A stretch of DNA of 16,778 nucleotides, from positions 1 to 16,778 of the forward strand of contig CANQZZ010000024.1 in the NCBI GenBank assembly GCA_947628465.1. Reading direction: 5' to 3'. Position numbers and translations under genes: made by a program. The DNA is from an uncultured Clostridia bacterium. GTDB taxonomy: Bacteria > Bacillota_A > Clostridia > TANB77 > CAG-508. Positions 1 through 5,776 of this stretch are shown one piece after another. Under the pieces are notes generated by a model, which saw only the letters and a program-made list of their open reading frames with translations, did no database searches and was not told where the DNA came from. Position 1 is the first letter of the stretch, and every line of letters begins with the position of its first letter.

Positions 1-117
1 GGAGTAACAAATAGAAAATTACCAGCACAAATGTATATAGATGATAGAGCATATAAATATACTGGACAAACAGTTAAACAATTTATATTAGAAAATTCTA
101 CAGAACTTAAACAATAA
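1..117 (+). CDS. HAD-like hydrolase, C-terminal end (partial)
   Basis: The frame is open from the first base of the window and stops at TAA 115-117, giving the last 38 residues of a protein that starts outside. The segment LPAQMYIDDRAYKY resembles the C-terminal motif of HAD-superfamily phosphatases in phages, in which a basic residue precedes a hydrophobic strand ending in two aspartates (YIDDRA) that help hold the catalytic magnesium. The substrate cannot be inferred from this fragment. The N-terminal nucleophile aspartates would lie upstream. It precedes the small genes that lead to the late operon, and 45 bases separate it from the next gene. Homology is by motif recognition only. Confidence 0.6.
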   Translation, partial: GVTNRKLPAQMYIDDRAYKYTGQTVKQFILENSTELKQ

Positions 118-139
118 CATATAATAAATAATTTAGCAA

Positions 140-164
140 ATACTACACAATAGAGGTGTAGTAT
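140..164 (+). promoter_or_regulatory. Hairpin holding the start codon of the 163-369 gene
   Basis: The 9-base arms 140-148 (atactacac) and 156-164 (gtgtagtat) are perfectly complementary around a 7-base loop, aatagag. The 3' arm contains most of the ATG at 163-165, and the ribosome-binding bases GAGG (153-156) lie in the loop and the first stem base. Translation of the downstream gene could therefore depend on opening this stem, by upstream translation, a protein or an RNA. No U-run follows, so it is not an obvious terminator. The pairing is seen; the regulatory role is inferred. Confidence 0.55.
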
Positions 165-369
165 GGAAAAAGAAATCTTACAACTATGGCAAAGTGGATT
201 AAGTAAATATAAAGTAGTAGAGATATACCGAAGAAAGTACAATATGAATTTAAAGCTAGTAAGAACAGAAATGCACAACAGACACGCAGGCAAATTAATG
301 ACTAATTATGAAGCTTTGTCAATAGTTGAGAGAATTATATATAGATATTTAATGGAGGACAAAAGATAA
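163..369 (+). CDS. Small HTH-like phage protein, 68 aa
   Basis: This encodes a 68-residue basic protein of unknown function. Residues 7-27, with the pattern LWQSGLSKYKVVEIYRRKY, resemble a helix-turn-helix in which a loop residue is followed by a serine-capped recognition helix. The C-terminal half is a second helical stretch (EALSIVERIIYRYLM). Proteins of this size and pattern are common before the late regulator and terminase genes of clostridial phages, but I cannot name a family with certainty. The start at 163 follows a GAGG ribosome site, and both lie in a 9-bp hairpin. Its TAA shares one base with the ATG of the next gene (TAATG at 367-371), a sign of coupled translation. A DNA-binding role is possible but unproven. 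Confidence 0.6.
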   Translation: MEKEILQLWQSGLSKYKVVEIYRRKYNMNLKLVRTEMHNRHAGKLMTNYEALSIVERIIYRYLMEDKR

Positions 370-662
370 TGATATATAATAGTGCAAAAATAAAAGAACT
401 ATTAAATTAAATAGAAGATAATCTAACAGAAGAGCAACAAAGCATAGTTAAAGAAATAGTGTCTAATTATAATAAACTGTACATATTAGCAAAAGAGAAA
501 AAAGCAGAACTAGAGGAAAAAAGAAAAATTTATTTAAAAGAAAGTGAAGAAAACGAAAAATTACGAGAAAAAAATAAGGAATTAAAACGACTTAATAATT
601 CATTAGAAATTATAAATAAAGAACAAGAAGAGCTATTGAAAATGTATAGAAAGAAAAAGTAA
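369..662 (+). pseudogene. Coiled-coil protein gene interrupted by in-frame TAA
   Basis: Starting from ATG 369, which overlaps the previous stop by one base, the frame reads MIYNSAKIKELLN, hits TAA at 408-410, and then continues open as IEDNLTEEQQSIVKEIV to TAA 660-662. The join reads as one helical protein of about 97 residues, so the TAA looks like a nonsense change from a codon such as AAA, GAA or CAA. Downstream, residues are strongly charged heptad-like repeats (KAELEEKRK, LREKNKELKRLNNSLE), typical of a long coiled coil. A GTG at 459 could start a 67-residue remnant, but it lacks a good ribosome site. Alternatives are stop readthrough or a sequencing error. Function is unknown. Confidence 0.55.
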
Positions 663-680
663 CAAAGGAGGAAAAACATT

Positions 681-1103
681 ATGAGAAAACAATATAAGGT
701 ACCATACAAAACAAGAGAATATATAAAAAATGAATTATATCAATATTGGGATAATTGTGAAGCAATAGATGAATTAAGTCAAGAAATAATAGAAGAATCA
801 GCACCGCCACCAGATGGACAACCAAGAGGAAATCGTAAAGGAAATCCAACTGAAAGAAAAGCAGTAAAAATAATAGAAAAAACAAGTACAAGAAGAATGA
901 TAGCAATAGAGAAAAAAATAAGATTAATAGAAGCGGTTTTTAAAAGATTAGTTCCTGAAGAAATGAAAGTAGTAGAATTAATATTTAAAGAAGGAAGAAG
1001 TCAAGTATATACAGAAATAAATAATAACATTTCTAAAGATACATATTACAATATTATGAATAAAGTAATATATATGACTGCAAAAGAATTTGGAGAGATA
1101 TAA
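681..1103 (+). CDS. RinA/ArpU-type late transcription regulator
   Basis: This 140-residue protein fits the RinA/ArpU group of phage regulators, which activate late (packaging, structural, lysis) transcription in Firmicute phages. It shows the family layout: an N-terminal helix region with acidic residues, a central SAPPPDGQPRGN linker that recalls the conserved PDGQPRG segment, a basic helix (TERKAVKIIEKTSTRRM), a hydrophobic patch around FKRLVPEEMKVVELIF, and a C-terminal sigma-factor-like HTH near residues 108-135 (YTEINNNISKDTYYNIMNKV). A strong AAAGGAGG site at 665-672 precedes the ATG. Its place just before the terminase block fits a switch to late expression. Which promoter it acts on is not visible. 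Confidence 0.8.
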   Translation: MRKQYKVPYKTREYIKNELYQYWDNCEAIDELSQEIIEESAPPPDGQPRGNRKGNPTERKAVKIIEKTSTRRMIAIEKKIRLIEAVFKRLVPEEMKVVELIFKEGRSQVYTEINNNISKDTYYNIMNKVIYMTAKEFGEI

Positions 1104-1107
1104 AATG

Positions 1108-1132
1108 ACTTACAGCCACAATGGTTGTAAGT
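1108..1132 (+). terminator. Probable terminator after the late regulator
   Basis: A 10-bp stem joins acttacagcc (1108-1117) to ggttgtaagt (1123-1132), with one G-T pair and a loop of acaat. A short T-rich stretch (ttgtt) follows. It starts a few bases after the regulator's stop codon and sits before a new promoter, which fits transcription ending here. The weak U-run lowers confidence. Confidence 0.55.
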
Positions 1133-1157
1133 TTGTTAAAAAAATTGTGTAAAAGTA

Positions 1158-1186
1158 TTGACATACGTATATACGTATGTTATAAT
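1158..1186 (+). promoter_or_regulatory. Consensus sigma-A-type promoter
   Basis: A perfect TTGACA (1158-1163) and a perfect TATAAT (1181-1186) are 17 bases apart. Such an exact match is exceptional in the window and predicts strong host-RNA-polymerase transcription starting near 1193, just upstream of the 38-residue gene. The whole spacer is part of a palindrome, so the promoter is likely under repression. Confidence 0.88.
1161..1180. promoter_or_regulatory. 20-bp perfect palindrome, likely operator
   Basis: The sequence acatacgtatatacgtatgt is its own reverse complement over all 20 bases and fills the promoter from within the -35 box to just before the -10 box. Its half-site, acatacgtat, is AT-rich with a central ACGT. 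A protein bound here would block RNA polymerase directly. The best local candidate ligand is the ribbon-helix-helix protein encoded at 1410-1598, since that fold binds short palindromes; a repressor encoded elsewhere in the phage is equally possible. Confidence 0.75.
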
Positions 1187-1218
1187 ATATACATACCAAG
1201 AAGAAAGGGGGAATGAAA

Positions 1219-1335
1219 ATGTTACTAAAGACAATAAAAGAGCTTGTAACAGCTCACCGCAAAATGAAACAGTTACAAGCACATCGCAAACAACTTTGGC
1301 AAGACATAATGATTATACATCACATGTTTGACTAA
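1219..1335 (+). CDS. 38-aa basic small protein
   Basis: ATG 1219 to TAA 1333-1335 encodes a 38-residue protein, basic through most of its length, that repeats the word AHRK (LVTAHRKMKQLQAHRKQL). It ends in IIHHMFD. The start is chosen because AGGGGG (1206-1211) lies 7 bases upstream; an in-frame ATG at 1213 is too close to that site. It uses CGC for arginine in both repeats, unlike the AGA-rich neighbours, and is less AT-rich, which hints at a different origin. The message can also fold: 1242-1250 and 1272-1280 are a perfect 9-bp inverted repeat inside the gene. It follows the strong operator-controlled promoter. I recognise no family; it may be a regulator peptide, a toxin-like peptide, or part of a small RNA. 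Confidence 0.5.
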   Translation: MLLKTIKELVTAHRKMKQLQAHRKQLWQDIMIIHHMFD

Positions 1336-1337
1336 GT

Positions 1338-1359
1338 CGAGAGGGCGAAAGCCCTCTTG
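1338..1359 (+). other. Stable GAAA-loop hairpin
   Basis: A 9-bp GC-rich stem (cgagagggc with gccctcttg, one G-T pair) closes a GAAA tetraloop at 1347-1350, three bases after the 38-residue gene. No U-run follows, so it is a weak terminator at best. It could protect the 3' end of the short transcript or attenuate readthrough. Its 3' arm overlaps the -35 element of the next predicted promoter. Confidence 0.6.
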
Positions 1360-1385
1360 CAAATATAATTATAATATAATATTAT
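1357..1385 (+). promoter_or_regulatory. Probable promoter for the RHH gene
   Basis: TTGCAA (1357-1362) and TATTAT (1380-1385) are separated by 17 bases and each differs from consensus by one base. The predicted start near 1392 leaves a short leader with AAGGAGG at 1395-1401. The surrounding sequence is very AT-rich, so chance -10 matches are common. Confidence 0.5.
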
Positions 1386-1409
1386 AGAAAAAGCAAGGAG
1401 GCTTTTGTT

Positions 1410-1598
1410 ATGGATATGAAACGAAATTATAAAAAAGAGTGGGAAAAAGAAAAAGAAACTAAAACAACTAGATTAGTAAAGATAGATAGAGAAATTTTTG
1501 AGAAATTGAGTAAAAAATTGAAGGAAGATAATAAAACCTTTGCAGGTCTAGTAAATGAGGCAATATTAAAATATTTGTATGATGATAATAAAAAATAA
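1410..1598 (+). CDS. Ribbon-helix-helix DNA-binding protein, 62 aa
   Basis: The 62-residue product has a basic N-terminal arm (residues 1-18) followed by a compact ribbon-helix-helix: a beta strand, TTRLVKIDREI, a first helix, IFEKLSKKLKED, the turn with NKTFAGLVN, and a second helix, EAILKYLYDD. This is the MetJ/Arc/CopG fold, which binds DNA as a dimer with the strand in the major groove. An AAGGAGG site lies 8 bases before ATG 1410. It is next to a promoter that carries a 20-bp palindrome, so it may repress that promoter. It could also be the antitoxin-like half of a pair with the 38-residue gene, but no known toxin family is seen here. Confidence 0.75.
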   Translation: MDMKRNYKKEWEKEKETKTTRLVKIDREIFEKLSKKLKEDNKTFAGLVNEAILKYLYDDNKK

Positions 1599-1610
1599 AT
1601 TTTCAAGAGG

Positions 1611-1633
1611 TACGAAAAAAGTACGAATACGAA
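1611..1633 (+). repeat. Three copies of TACGAA
   Basis: The hexamer tacgaa occurs at 1611-1616, 1622-1627 and 1628-1633, just after the RHH gene and ahead of a terminator. Spacings of 11 and 6 bases suggest a possible protein-binding cluster, but the sequence is short and low in complexity. Confidence 0.35.
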
Positions 1634-1672
1634 TCGTTTTTCTGTGTTATTATGATAGTAGGGAAATTTAAG

Positions 1673-1705
1673 GAGAGAAATTAGTAATGGTTTCTCTCTA
1701 TTTTT
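1673..1705 (+). terminator. Intrinsic terminator after the RHH gene
   Basis: An 8-bp perfect stem, gagagaaa (1673-1680) with tttctctc (1691-1698), has a 10-base loop and is followed by TA and five T residues (1701-1705). This closes the accessory unit 1158-1598. The stem is AT-rich but the U-run is clear. Confidence 0.7.
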
Positions 1706-1741
1706 CATGTTATTAACAATACTAGATAAGTTAATATATAA

Positions 1742-2010
1742 GTAATGCCCAAGGTATTACCTCCTTTCTTGAGAAGATAAGAGTTGGAAGGCAATAGAGT
1801 GTATTCTAGTTAGCACTCTAATATATAGTATGTAGTGATATATAAAAATTTAATTTATGGGAGTATAAGGTTGCGATATTAATTCCGTCACAGGGAAGAA
1901 AAATATCTAATCTTCCAAGAGGTTCGGCAAATTATTGCTAAAGGTTATAGGCTGTGATGATACCAGAAGCCCAAAAGGAATGAGATAGCGTCTTGTTCAA
2001 ACCGTTATAT
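1742..2010 (+). ncRNA. Candidate structured RNA in the gene-free stretch
   Basis: No convincing gene lies in 1706-2047, but paired segments are dense and some are long range. Seen pairings are gtaatgcc 1742-1749 with ggtattac 1753-1760, tagagtg 1795-1801 with cactcta 1814-1820, tataaggtt 1864-1872 with aaccgttata 2000-2009 (one bulge) enclosing the rest, tcacag 1888-1893 with ctgtga 1952-1957, ggaaga 1894-1899 with tcttcc 1911-1916, and ggcaa 1926-1930 with ttgct 1935-1939. GC content rises around 1880-2000. A possible promoter, TTAACA (1713-1718) and TATAAG (1737-1742), precedes it. It matches no riboswitch, RNase P, tmRNA, SRP or self-splicing intron motif that I recognise. It may be a large phage non-coding RNA or a leader of the packaging operon. 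Confidence 0.4.
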
Positions 2011-2047
2011 CATTACATAGTGTATATTAAAAACAAAGGAAAAGGAA

Positions 2048-2398
2048 ATGAAAGAAATATGTACGAAGAAAAAATGCAAAGATTGCAAAGAACAGCTGAA
2101 ATGCTTCGGTTGTGAAACACATAATTTCATATTAATAAATCAAGATACAACAACTAATACATATAAGTGTAGTAAATGTGGAGACATTATAAGATTAAAT
2201 AAAAGTAATGTGTGCTGTGAATGTGTCTACAATTGCAAAGGTAAAGTAACAAATGAAATAGATAAAGATAAAGGAATATATAAAATATGCAATAAATTCT
2301 ATAATGGAGAAAAGGAATATAAATCAAAAACAGTTAAGATTATAAAAAGTAGGTGTAAGAATGAATATTCAAAGATATATAACAATGCTATTATATAA
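2048..2398 (+). CDS. Cysteine-rich zinc-ribbon-like protein, 116 aa
   Basis: This 116-residue protein has 14 cysteines. Cysteine pairs occur at CKDC, CFGC and CSKC in the first 60 residues, followed by CCECVYNC, with single cysteines at CNK and RCK. Pairs of this kind usually bind zinc in ribbon or knuckle folds. The C-terminal third is lysine-rich and ends in KSRCKNEYSKIYNNAII, so nucleic-acid binding is plausible. AAAGGA lies 7 bases before ATG 2048. It is the first gene of the packaging block and overlaps the next small gene by 38 bases. Phages often place an HNH nuclease here, but no HNH motif is visible. The family is not recognised. Confidence 0.6.
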   Translation: MKEICTKKKCKDCKEQLKCFGCETHNFILINQDTTTNTYKCSKCGDIIRLNKSNVCCECVYNCKGKVTNEIDKDKGIYKICNKFYNGEKEYKSKTVKIIKSRCKNEYSKIYNNAII

Positions 2399-2534
2399 AT
2401 TAAAAAAGAAAGATAAGAATATAAAACTAGTTACAATATATTCTTTATTCTATAATGGAGAGTATGAGCAGTTTATGAATAAGAGAGATTTAATCAATAG
2501 AATGATAGAAATAAATAAGGAATTAAAATGTTAA
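2361..2534 (+). CDS. 57-aa protein before terS
   Basis: ATG 2361 to TAA 2532-2534 encodes 57 residues, with helical text such as MNIQRYITMLLYKLKKKDKN and NKRDLINRMIEINKELKC. It fills the gap between the Cys-rich gene and the small terminase gene, overlapping the first by 38 bases and the second by 7 (its last codons run through the terS ATG at 2528). AGGTG lies about 5 bases upstream. The neat overlaps and sensible composition support a real, translationally coupled gene, but I recognise no family. Its N-terminal overlap with 2048-2398 means one of the two reading frames is constrained by the other. Confidence 0.6.
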   Translation: MNIQRYITMLLYKLKKKDKNIKLVTIYSLFYNGEYEQFMNKRDLINRMIEINKELKC

Positions 2535-2968
2535 CAGACAAAGAAAGAAAAGAAATAATAGCAAGTTATATAGAGTGTGAAAATTATTCAGAAGTTGCAA
2601 GAAAGTTTAACATAGCAGACGTAACAGTTAAAGAGATTGTACAGAAAGATGAAAAAATCTTGAAAAAACTTGAACAAAAACACAAAGAAAATACAGAAGA
2701 AGTTTTGGAAGCTATGAAAAAACGAAGTAAAAGAAAAATACAACTGATAGATAAAATATTTGATGCAATGGATGGTAAATTAGAAAAAATAGATATGTTT
2801 ACTAATATAAAAGACTTAGCGACTGCTTATGGAATTATAATGGATAAAGAGTTGAAAGTAGAAGAATTAAAGTTAAAGAGACAAGAAATAAGTAAAGACA
2901 GTGATAATATTCAAAGAATAGAAATTATTAATGATTTACCAAAGGACGATAAAAATGTCACAAGTTAG
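2528..2968 (+). CDS. terS: Terminase small subunit
   Basis: The product is the DNA-recognition subunit of the packaging motor, which binds the pac or cos site and delivers DNA to the large subunit. Its 146 residues begin with an HTH: YIECENYSEVARKFNIADVTVKEIV (about 14-38). A long basic helical oligomerisation region follows (KKLEQKHKENTEEVLEAM to about 110), then an acidic C-terminal tail (IEIINDLPKDDKNVTS) likely to contact the large subunit. Length and order, directly upstream of and overlapping terL by 14 bases, fit the family. Its start at 2528 overlaps the end of the 57-residue gene, so translation is probably coupled and no separate strong ribosome site is needed. Confidence 0.85.
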   Translation: MLTDKERKEIIASYIECENYSEVARKFNIADVTVKEIVQKDEKILKKLEQKHKENTEEVLEAMKKRSKRKIQLIDKIFDAMDGKLEKIDMFTNIKDLATAYGIIMDKELKVEELKLKRQEISKDSDNIQRIEIINDLPKDDKNVTS

Positions 2969-4325
2969 ATTAAAAGAATTAGTAGCGCCACATTTTTGGA
3001 ACACATTTAATTCAAAAATAACGCATCAAATAGATAAAGGTGGAAGAGGTAGTACAAAGACAAGTAAAAATAGTTTAAAAATATCTTTTTTTTGTGAACA
3101 ATTTAAAAATTGTAGTGCAGTAATAATAAGAAGATATCAAAACACATTAAGAAATAGTGTTTATAAAGAAATGAAAAGAGGTTTATCAAGATTCCATTTA
3201 GAAGAAGGTGTTGATTATACAGCATTTAAAAGTCCTGCAGAAATACATTTAAACAATGGTAACAATATATATTTTGCAGGTGGTGATGATTATGAAAAAA
3301 TAAAAGGAATGATTGATGAAAACACACCTATAAAAATATTATGGTTTGAAGAGTTAACGGAATTTGATAGTCCAGATGATATAGACCAAATTATAGCAAC
3401 ATTTACAAGAGGAAATGATGACTGGTTTATAGTTTTATATTCATTTAATCCACCAAAAAACAAATTTCATTGGGTAAATCAATGGACAGAAAAAATGTCT
3501 AAAAGGGAAGACTGTATAGTTACTCAATCAGATTATAGAACAGTTCCCGAAAAATGGTTAGGCAAAATTTTTATAGAACAAGCTAAAGAAATGGAAAAGA
3601 ACGATGAAAAGCGCTACAGATGGATATATTTAGGGGAAGTAATAGGATTAGAAGGTCTTATATATAATCCTGACTTAATAGAATATGTAGACGAAGATTA
3701 TATAGAAAAAAATAATATAAAAATATTATATATAGATTTTTCAACAGATAGTGGACATCAAACATCAGCAACTGCTGTAGGATGTTATGGATTAGGAAAT
3801 GATGGATATTGGTATTTATTAGATACGTATTATTATAGCCCACATGAAAAAGCAATTAAGAAAGCACCAAGTGAATTAAGTAAAGACTTATTTGATTTTG
3901 AAATAACAATGGTAAAAAAATATAAAACAGCTATGGATAAAGAAACAATAGATTCTGCAGAGGGAGCATTAAGGAATCAATTTTTTAAGGATTATGGTAG
4001 AAGATTACATCCAGTTGACAAAGGTAAAGACAAAGAACAATTGATAGAATATTCTCAAGACTTTATTTCAAAAAGAAGATTTAGAGTATTAAATAATAAC
4101 AATAATCAAATATTTAAAAAAGAAAATGAAAACTATATGTGGTTGAAGGATAGTGTAGAAAAGGGAAAGCCAACTCCAGATAAAACGGAGAAGGCTTTTT
4201 TAAGTTCAGAAAAATACTATAATACATACACAAAAGACTTTGCTTATTCGTATGGAGACCACACACAAGATAATTTTCAATATTGGATAAAAGATAATCT
4301 ACAAAAATTAGGATTAAAACAATAG
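2955..4325 (+). CDS. terL: Terminase large subunit
   Basis: This is the ATPase and nuclease that cuts the concatemer and pumps DNA into the prohead. From ATG 2955 (456 residues) the Walker A loop is GGRGSTKT at 29-36, and Walker B is ILWFEE at 128-133 with the catalytic Glu. The C-terminal RNase H-like nuclease carries metal-binding aspartates: YIDFS (Asp 261), TIDSAEG (Asp 333) and GDHTQD (Asp 435). This pattern matches the PBSX/Terminase_3 type. An upstream in-frame alternative at 2931 is less likely, because AAGGA (2942-2946) is 8 bases before 2955. It overlaps terS by 14 bases and precedes the portal gene by 9 bases. Nothing is missing. Confidence 0.95.
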   Translation: MSQVRLKELVAPHFWNTFNSKITHQIDKGGRGSTKTSKNSLKISFFCEQFKNCSAVIIRRYQNTLRNSVYKEMKRGLSRFHLEEGVDYTAFKSPAEIHLNNGNNIYFAGGDDYEKIKGMIDENTPIKILWFEELTEFDSPDDIDQIIATFTRGNDDWFIVLYSFNPPKNKFHWVNQWTEKMSKREDCIVTQSDYRTVPEKWLGKIFIEQAKEMEKNDEKRYRWIYLGEVIGLEGLIYNPDLIEYVDEDYIEKNNIKILYIDFSTDSGHQTSATAVGCYGLGNDGYWYLLDTYYYSPHEKAIKKAPSELSKDLFDFEITMVKKYKTAMDKETIDSAEGALRNQFFKDYGRRLHPVDKGKDKEQLIEYSQDFISKRRFRVLNNNNNQIFKKENENYMWLKDSVEKGKPTPDKTEKAFLSSEKYYNTYTKDFAYSYGDHTQDNFQYWIKDNLQKLGLKQ

Positions 4326-4334
4326 GAGGACTAA

Positions 4335-5771
4335 ATGGAACTTTATAACAATATACAAAGTGTTTTAAGTAAAAAAGGTATAAATTTAGTAGTAGGCAAT
4401 ATTTATGACCTTATGGCTATATGGAAACAATGGTATAGAGGTAATGTAAATGACTTTCATTATTATAATTTAAGAGTTAATGGTAAAGACGTAAAGTGCG
4501 AACGTAAAACAATGAATATGCCTAAAAAACTATGTGAAGATATAACAAAATTATTATGGACAGAAAAAACAAGAATTGAATTAAGTAATAAAAAGGCTAC
4601 TGAGAGATTGTGGGAAGTTTTAGATAGTAAAGAAAATTCTTTTACTGTTAATTTTCCTAATTTTATAGAAAAAAGTTTAGGTATAGGAACTGGAGCATTA
4701 ATTGAATATAAAGATAAAAATAATAAGACAATAATAGATTATGTTTTAGGAGATGTAGTAATTCCGTACAAATACACAAATAGTTATATAAATGGATTAA
4801 TAACAGTAAGTAGATTTGTAGAAGAAGTAAGAAAAAAGAAAGTTTATTACACACATATTACATACCATGAATATCAAAAAGGTATTTATAGAAGGTTAAA
4901 TGAATTATATAAATCAAGCATAGAAACAGAACTAGGGAAAGAAATAAATTTTGAAGAGAAATTTCCAGATATAAAAGAATTAGAAGAAATACAAACAACT
5001 ACTCCAAGATTTCAGGTAATTAAACCTAATTTAGCTAATAATTTTGATATAGAAAGTCCAATGGGAATATCAATACTTGCAAATAGTATAGATAGATTTA
5101 AATCAATAGATACAAAATACGATAGCTTTTGCAATGAATTTGAATTAGGTAGAAAAAGAATATTAGTAGACCAAACAGCAATGAAAGGGCAAGTTACATA
5201 TGACGAAAATGGAAATCAAAGATTTATACAATATTTTGATGCAAACGATAAAGCCTATGTGGGAATTAACGGAATGGAAGGACAACCTGTAAAAGAAATA
5301 GATTTTAATCTAAGAGCACAAGAACATATTGACAGTATTAATGCAGAATTAAATTGGTTAAGTTCTAATGTAGGGTTAGGTAGTAATTTTTATAAATTTG
5401 ATGGCGTGAGTACAAAAACAGCAACAGAAGTTATATCAGAAAACTCAGATGCATTTAGAACAAAGGTACATTATGATATTATTGTAAACGATGTTGTTTA
5501 TGACTTGGTAAAAGTAATTTGTGAAATGGAAGGTATAAAAACAAATAAAATAACAATTATTCCAGATGACAGCATTATAGAAGATAAGAATACAGAACAA
5601 TTAAGGGCACAGCAAGAAGTGGCACAAGGACTGAGAAGTAAAAAATCTTATTTAATGGATATAAAAGGAATGTCAGAACAAGAAGCAGAAGAGGAATTGC
5701 AGAAGATACAAGAAGAAAAAATAAGTAATCAACAAGCATTTGGATTTGAAAGCAATGTAGATGAGGAGTGA
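4335..5771 (+). CDS. Portal protein (SPP1 gp6-like)
   Basis: The portal is the dodecameric ring at one capsid vertex through which DNA enters and to which terminase and connector proteins dock. The 478-residue length, position after terL and sequence style fit the SPP1 gp6-like portal family: an N-terminal region with WKQWYRGNVNDFHYYN, a conserved mid section MGISILANSIDRFKSIDTKY, then FYKFDGVSTKTATEVISENSD, and a C-terminal acidic helical tail (EQEAEEELQKIQEEKI). AGGAGG sits just before ATG 4335. The gene is followed after 5 bases by the minor head protein gene, the usual pairing in this phage group. No damage is seen. Confidence 0.92.
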   Translation: MELYNNIQSVLSKKGINLVVGNIYDLMAIWKQWYRGNVNDFHYYNLRVNGKDVKCERKTMNMPKKLCEDITKLLWTEKTRIELSNKKATERLWEVLDSKENSFTVNFPNFIEKSLGIGTGALIEYKDKNNKTIIDYVLGDVVIPYKYTNSYINGLITVSRFVEEVRKKKVYYTHITYHEYQKGIYRRLNELYKSSIETELGKEINFEEKFPDIKELEEIQTTTPRFQVIKPNLANNFDIESPMGISILANSIDRFKSIDTKYDSFCNEFELGRKRILVDQTAMKGQVTYDENGNQRFIQYFDANDKAYVGINGMEGQPVKEIDFNLRAQEHIDSINAELNWLSSNVGLGSNFYKFDGVSTKTATEVISENSDAFRTKVHYDIIVNDVVYDLVKVICEMEGIKTNKITIIPDDSIIEDKNTEQLRAQQEVAQGLRSKKSYLMDIKGMSEQEAEEELQKIQEEKISNQQAFGFESNVDEE

Positions 5772-5776
5772 TATAA

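Noticed and set aside
1700..1770. Minus-strand micro-ORF of about 15 residues with a good AAAGGAGG site and TTG start near 1751.
   Set aside because: Very short, hydrophobic and not a known toxin; the ribosome-like bases are part of a hairpin on the + strand. It cannot be supported as a gene.
1742..2010. Known riboswitch, T-box, tmRNA, RNase P or group II intron.
   Set aside because: None of the conserved core words of these classes was found by eye.
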